From Patescibacteria group bacterium (GTDB lineage: Bacteria > Patescibacteriota > Patescibacteriia > 2-12-FULL-60-25), in the NCBI GenBank assembly GCA_022703155.1, contig JAKLEH010000015.1:1-32024 (forward strand): DNA of 32,024 bases. Reading direction: 5' to 3'. Each line of letters opens with the position of its first letter. Position 1 is the stretch's first letter. The notes beneath the pieces are model-generated. The model was given only the letters and a program-made list of their open reading frames with translations, searched no databases and was not told the DNA's origin. The position numbers were made by a program, and so were the translations under genes. This document shows, in pieces, positions 30,104-32,024 of this stretch.

Positions 30104-31117
30104 CTAAAACGATACCGACTGCCGAGTGGCGTTGGCGTATTCGATCATGGATTTGAGACCGTCTTCCAAGCGCAACAGCGGCACCCAACCCAGCAAATCC
30201 TTGGCGCGCGACGTGTCGGGCAAACCCGGATCGATGTAATTTTGGATATGCGGCTCAAAACGCACGCGCGAACCCGAACCCGTAATCTCCAAAATCTTTT
30301 GGGCCACCGAAACCAGACGCACTTCCTGGTCCGAACCCAAGTTCACCAACGTTATTTCGATGGGCGAATGCATGAGCCGGATCAAACCGTCCACCACGTC
30401 GGTCACGTAAGCCAATGACGTGCGCGTCTCTTCGTCGCCCGCGATGGTGATGTCGCTGCCTTCGAGCGCGTTCAGCACCATGTCGGGTATGAGGTTGCCG
30501 TCGAAAATCTTCATGCGCGGCCCGAAGGTCCGGAAGATGCGCGCGATCTTCACGTCCAAACCGTACACGTCCGCGTACGTCTGCAATATGGCTTCGGAAA
30601 AACGCTTGCCTTCGTCGTACGCGCCGCGCGTGGTTAGGTGGTCCAGATGGCATTCGTCCGTCTCTTTGACCTTCTCGGGTATGCCGCGGCGGTTGCCGTA
30701 AATCACGCTGGATGAGGCGTACAGGATTTTGGCGTGGTTCTCGACCGCGATGTCCAAAACGTTCTTCACGCCCACGGAATTGGTGAGCACGGTCGCGATT
30801 TTGAAATCCTCAAAATGGCGTTTGGAAATGGGGCAGGCCAAATGGTAAATCTCCTGGATGCCTTGGACCCCGACTTTGAAGCGCTCCAATTCGCTGAAGC
30901 GCGAAAAGTTGAGCGGCTGGGTGATGTCGTGGTTGATGAATTCGAAATGCGGCTCGCGCAACAGGTGGTCGATGTTGGCCACCGAACTGGTGATGAAATT
31001 GTCCACGCAGATGACGTTGCTGTCGCGGACCAACCGGTCGCACAAATGCGAACCGATGAAACCCGCCCCGCCCGTCACCAAAACGTTTTTGCGTTCGGAT
31101 ATGAATTTTCCCTCCAT
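30104..31117 (-). CDS. Second UXS-like extended SDR paralogue
   Basis: 337 aa from the ATG at 31115-31117; the 24 codons upstream are array sequence and are rejected. Motifs: TGGAGFIG, VDNF, HLACPISK, SSSVIYG, AYDEGKR with Tyr-x3-Lys, RIFRTFGPRMKIFDG. The position of the UXS catalytic Glu is Val. Similarity to its neighbour runs over the whole length, including the NIDHLL/NIDFLL and ERFKVGVQGIQEIYHLACP segments, so the pair arose by tandem duplication and the two have diverged in the active site. They may act in series or as a heterodimer; this is inference. Confidence 0.85.
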   Translation of the reverse strand: MEGKFISERKNVLVTGGAGFIGSHLCDRLVRDSNVICVDNFITSSVANIDHLLREPHFEFINHDITQPLNFSRFSELERFKVGVQGIQEIYHLACPISKRHFEDFKIATVLTNSVGVKNVLDIAVENHAKILYASSSVIYGNRRGIPEKVKETDECHLDHLTTRGAYDEGKRFSEAILQTYADVYGLDVKIARIFRTFGPRMKIFDGNLIPDMVLNALEGSDITIAGDEETRTSLAYVTDVVDGLIRLMHSPIEITLVNLGSDQEVRLVSVAQKILEITGSGSRVRFEPHIQNYIDPGLPDTSRAKDLLGWVPLLRLEDGLKSMIEYANATRQSVSF

Positions 31118-31121
31118 AATT

Positions 31122-31217
31122 TCATGTAACACGCAACATGAATCATGTAACACGCAACGCGCACGAAGCCGGTCCATTCCCTGCTTCATGTTACATGATA
31201 CATGTTACATGTTACAT
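31122..31217. repeat. Inverted 7-bp array, CATGTAA/TTACATG words
   Basis: The left arm (31123-31165) has CATGTAA, CACGCAA and CATGAAT units. The right arm (31186-31217) has TTACATG (three, one as ATACATG) and TTACATT. It joins the GtrA stop codon to the start region of the second UXS-like gene. Confidence 0.9.
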
Positions 31218-31660
31218 TATACCGAATCCGTGGCCCGGCGTACAATCCGCCTGACCGCGCTGCCCGGCTCCGGATGGAACGTGTAAACGCGATGCGTGGC
31301 GAACGTGAAAAAAGGAATCAGCGCGTTCACGGCCACCAACAGGATCAGGTCGTAAACGTGCAGCACGTCATGCCCGAACCAAAACAGGCTGGCATTCAAA
31401 ACACTGGCCACGACCACCACGTAAGAATAACGCCGCACCGAACCTTTAGCCGCGTTTTGGTCGCCAAACGTCCAGATGCGATTGATGGAATAGTTGAAAA
31501 TCAACGAATACAACATGGCCAGGACATACAATGACGTCCGGTCGACCTGGGGCATAAGCAGGCGCGAAAACGCAATATAGCTCAAGCTTTGGATGAGGAA
31601 TGTGGACCCGCCCACGAACAGGAATTTGACGACTTTTTTCAGTTCCTTTTTCACGTCCAT
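31217..31660 (-). CDS. GtrA-like flippase-family membrane protein
   Basis: 147 aa with four hydrophobic helices (about residues 10-35, 42-60, 75-95 and 100-122) and the GtrA pattern KFLFVGGSTFLIQ at the start, NYSINRIWTF in the middle and FATHRVYTFHP near the end. GtrA proteins help move or present polyprenyl-phosphate sugars across the membrane for glycan decoration. A TTGACT box lies upstream with a poor -10 match, giving a very short predicted leader. Confidence 0.9.
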   Translation of the reverse strand: MDVKKELKKVVKFLFVGGSTFLIQSLSYIAFSRLLMPQVDRTSLYVLAMLYSLIFNYSINRIWTFGDQNAAKGSVRRYSYVVVVASVLNASLFWFGHDVLHVYDLILLVAVNALIPFFTFATHRVYTFHPEPGSAVRRIVRRATDSV

Positions 31661-31748
31661 AACGGACGTATGTTGGCTGGTTGAACGTCAAAAGTCAATC
31701 GACTTACCGTCTTGCCAACCCTTGCCATCCCTTTTCCTCGCCGCCCCT

Positions 31749-31834
31749 CGTCATGCCGAACTTGGTTCGGCATCTAGGTTGATAACGTGGATCCTGAAAC
31801 TAGTTCCCGCCAGAGGCGGACAGGCAGGATGACG
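31749..31834. repeat. Composite palindromic element, CGTCAT...ATGACG
   Basis: Left hairpin ATGCCGAAC with GTTCGGCAT, a central GGATCCTGAAAC word, then a CCGCC/GGCGG hairpin, closed by CAGGATGACG. Built like the element at 26471 with other inner words. The rest of 31661-31853 shows no gene. Confidence 0.75.
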
Positions 31835-31853
31835 GAGGGATCGCGATTAAATT

Positions 31854-32024
31854 TCACCTCGGCCAGCTGTCGTAAAACCTTTTGTCCTTGAAACCGAACA
31901 GGAACAGGCCTTGGGGAGCTTGTTTCCAACGGGTTACGGCCGCGCTCTTGGCGGGTTTGAGGCTGCCTGATTTTTCGACCAGATATGTCGGCGGTCCGCT
32001 TTGCGTGAGCCTGACGACCTCCCT
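31854..32024 (-). CDS. C-terminal end of an unidentified protein
   Basis: 56 codons before a TGA; the gene enters from beyond the window edge. The visible part, rich in Lys, Pro and aromatic residues and ending in FYDSWPR, contains no known motif. Its position and direction match the glycan cluster, so it may be the soluble tail of a membrane glycosyltransferase; unproven. Confidence 0.6.
   Translation of the reverse strand, partial: REVVRLTQSGPPTYLVEKSGSLKPAKSAAVTRWKQAPQGLFLFGFKDKRFYDSWPR

Noticed and set aside
31118-31189. 24 extra N-terminal codons of the second UXS-like gene
   Set aside because: They are translated array units; the NAD-binding fold begins properly after the ATG at 31117.
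1-32024. Alternative genetic code with UGA as glycine
   Set aside because: Several well-defined genes (znuC, the Smr gene, the 91-aa membrane protein, the 150-aa gene) end at TGA at the expected place.

Overview
The window is a gene-dense, GC-rich bacterial segment. It uses the standard code, since several genes end in TGA, and its two tRNA genes encode their own CCA ends. The gene set suggests a member of the Candidate Phyla Radiation (Patescibacteria): small divergent housekeeping proteins, a MurE ligase without the usual N-terminal domain, a VKOR-DsbA fusion, ftsE-ftsX beside rlpA, a short FtsB/DivIC, and many DUF2304, GtrA and glycosyltransferase genes. This assignment is an inference from gene content and style, not a phylogenetic result.

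Layout. Positions 1-1574 hold two tandem HAD-family paralogues, the first cut by the window edge. Positions 1662-5779 hold a VKOR-DsbA oxidoreductase, a membrane-anchored thermonuclease, an Smr-domain protein, a small membrane protein and a PRPP-synthetase-like enzyme. Positions 5812-6530 hold a candidate structured RNA and tRNA-Gln. Positions 6537-10733 hold an anchored exported protein, a VanX-like dipeptidase and a complete zinc ABC transporter (znuA, znuC, znuB). Positions 10745-12433 hold two coupled unknown genes and a small GIY-YIG nuclease cassette framed by palindromes. Positions 12436-20305 form a cell-envelope block on the minus strand: lipoprotein, ftsX, ftsE, rlpA, then (after tRNA-Thr) a SurA-N-like protein, FtsB/DivIC, a PH-domain membrane protein and MurE. 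Positions 20542-32024 hold a Cys-rich lipoprotein, a CDP-alcohol phosphatidyltransferase, a large polytopic membrane protein and a glycan cluster (two GT4, two GT2, DUF2304, two UXS-like dehydratase/decarboxylase paralogues, GtrA, one partial gene).

How the genes fit together. Most products act at the envelope: disulfide formation, peptidoglycan synthesis and division, zinc uptake, phospholipid synthesis, and assembly of a surface glycan from lipid-linked sugars.

The most unusual feature is in the spacers. At least a dozen gene boundaries carry degenerate tandem arrays with a 7-bp period (sometimes 8 or 9). Many are built as two arms in inverted orientation, with a locus-specific word. Similar arrays lie in frame inside a GT4 and a GT2 gene and form the tail of the DUF2304 protein. 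A second class of palindromic elements shares GTCAT...ATGAC ends, and one of these encloses the GIY-YIG gene. Promoters in the window repeatedly show a TGCTA-type extended -10 box, sometimes only 6-11 bp before the start codon, which suggests near-leaderless messages.
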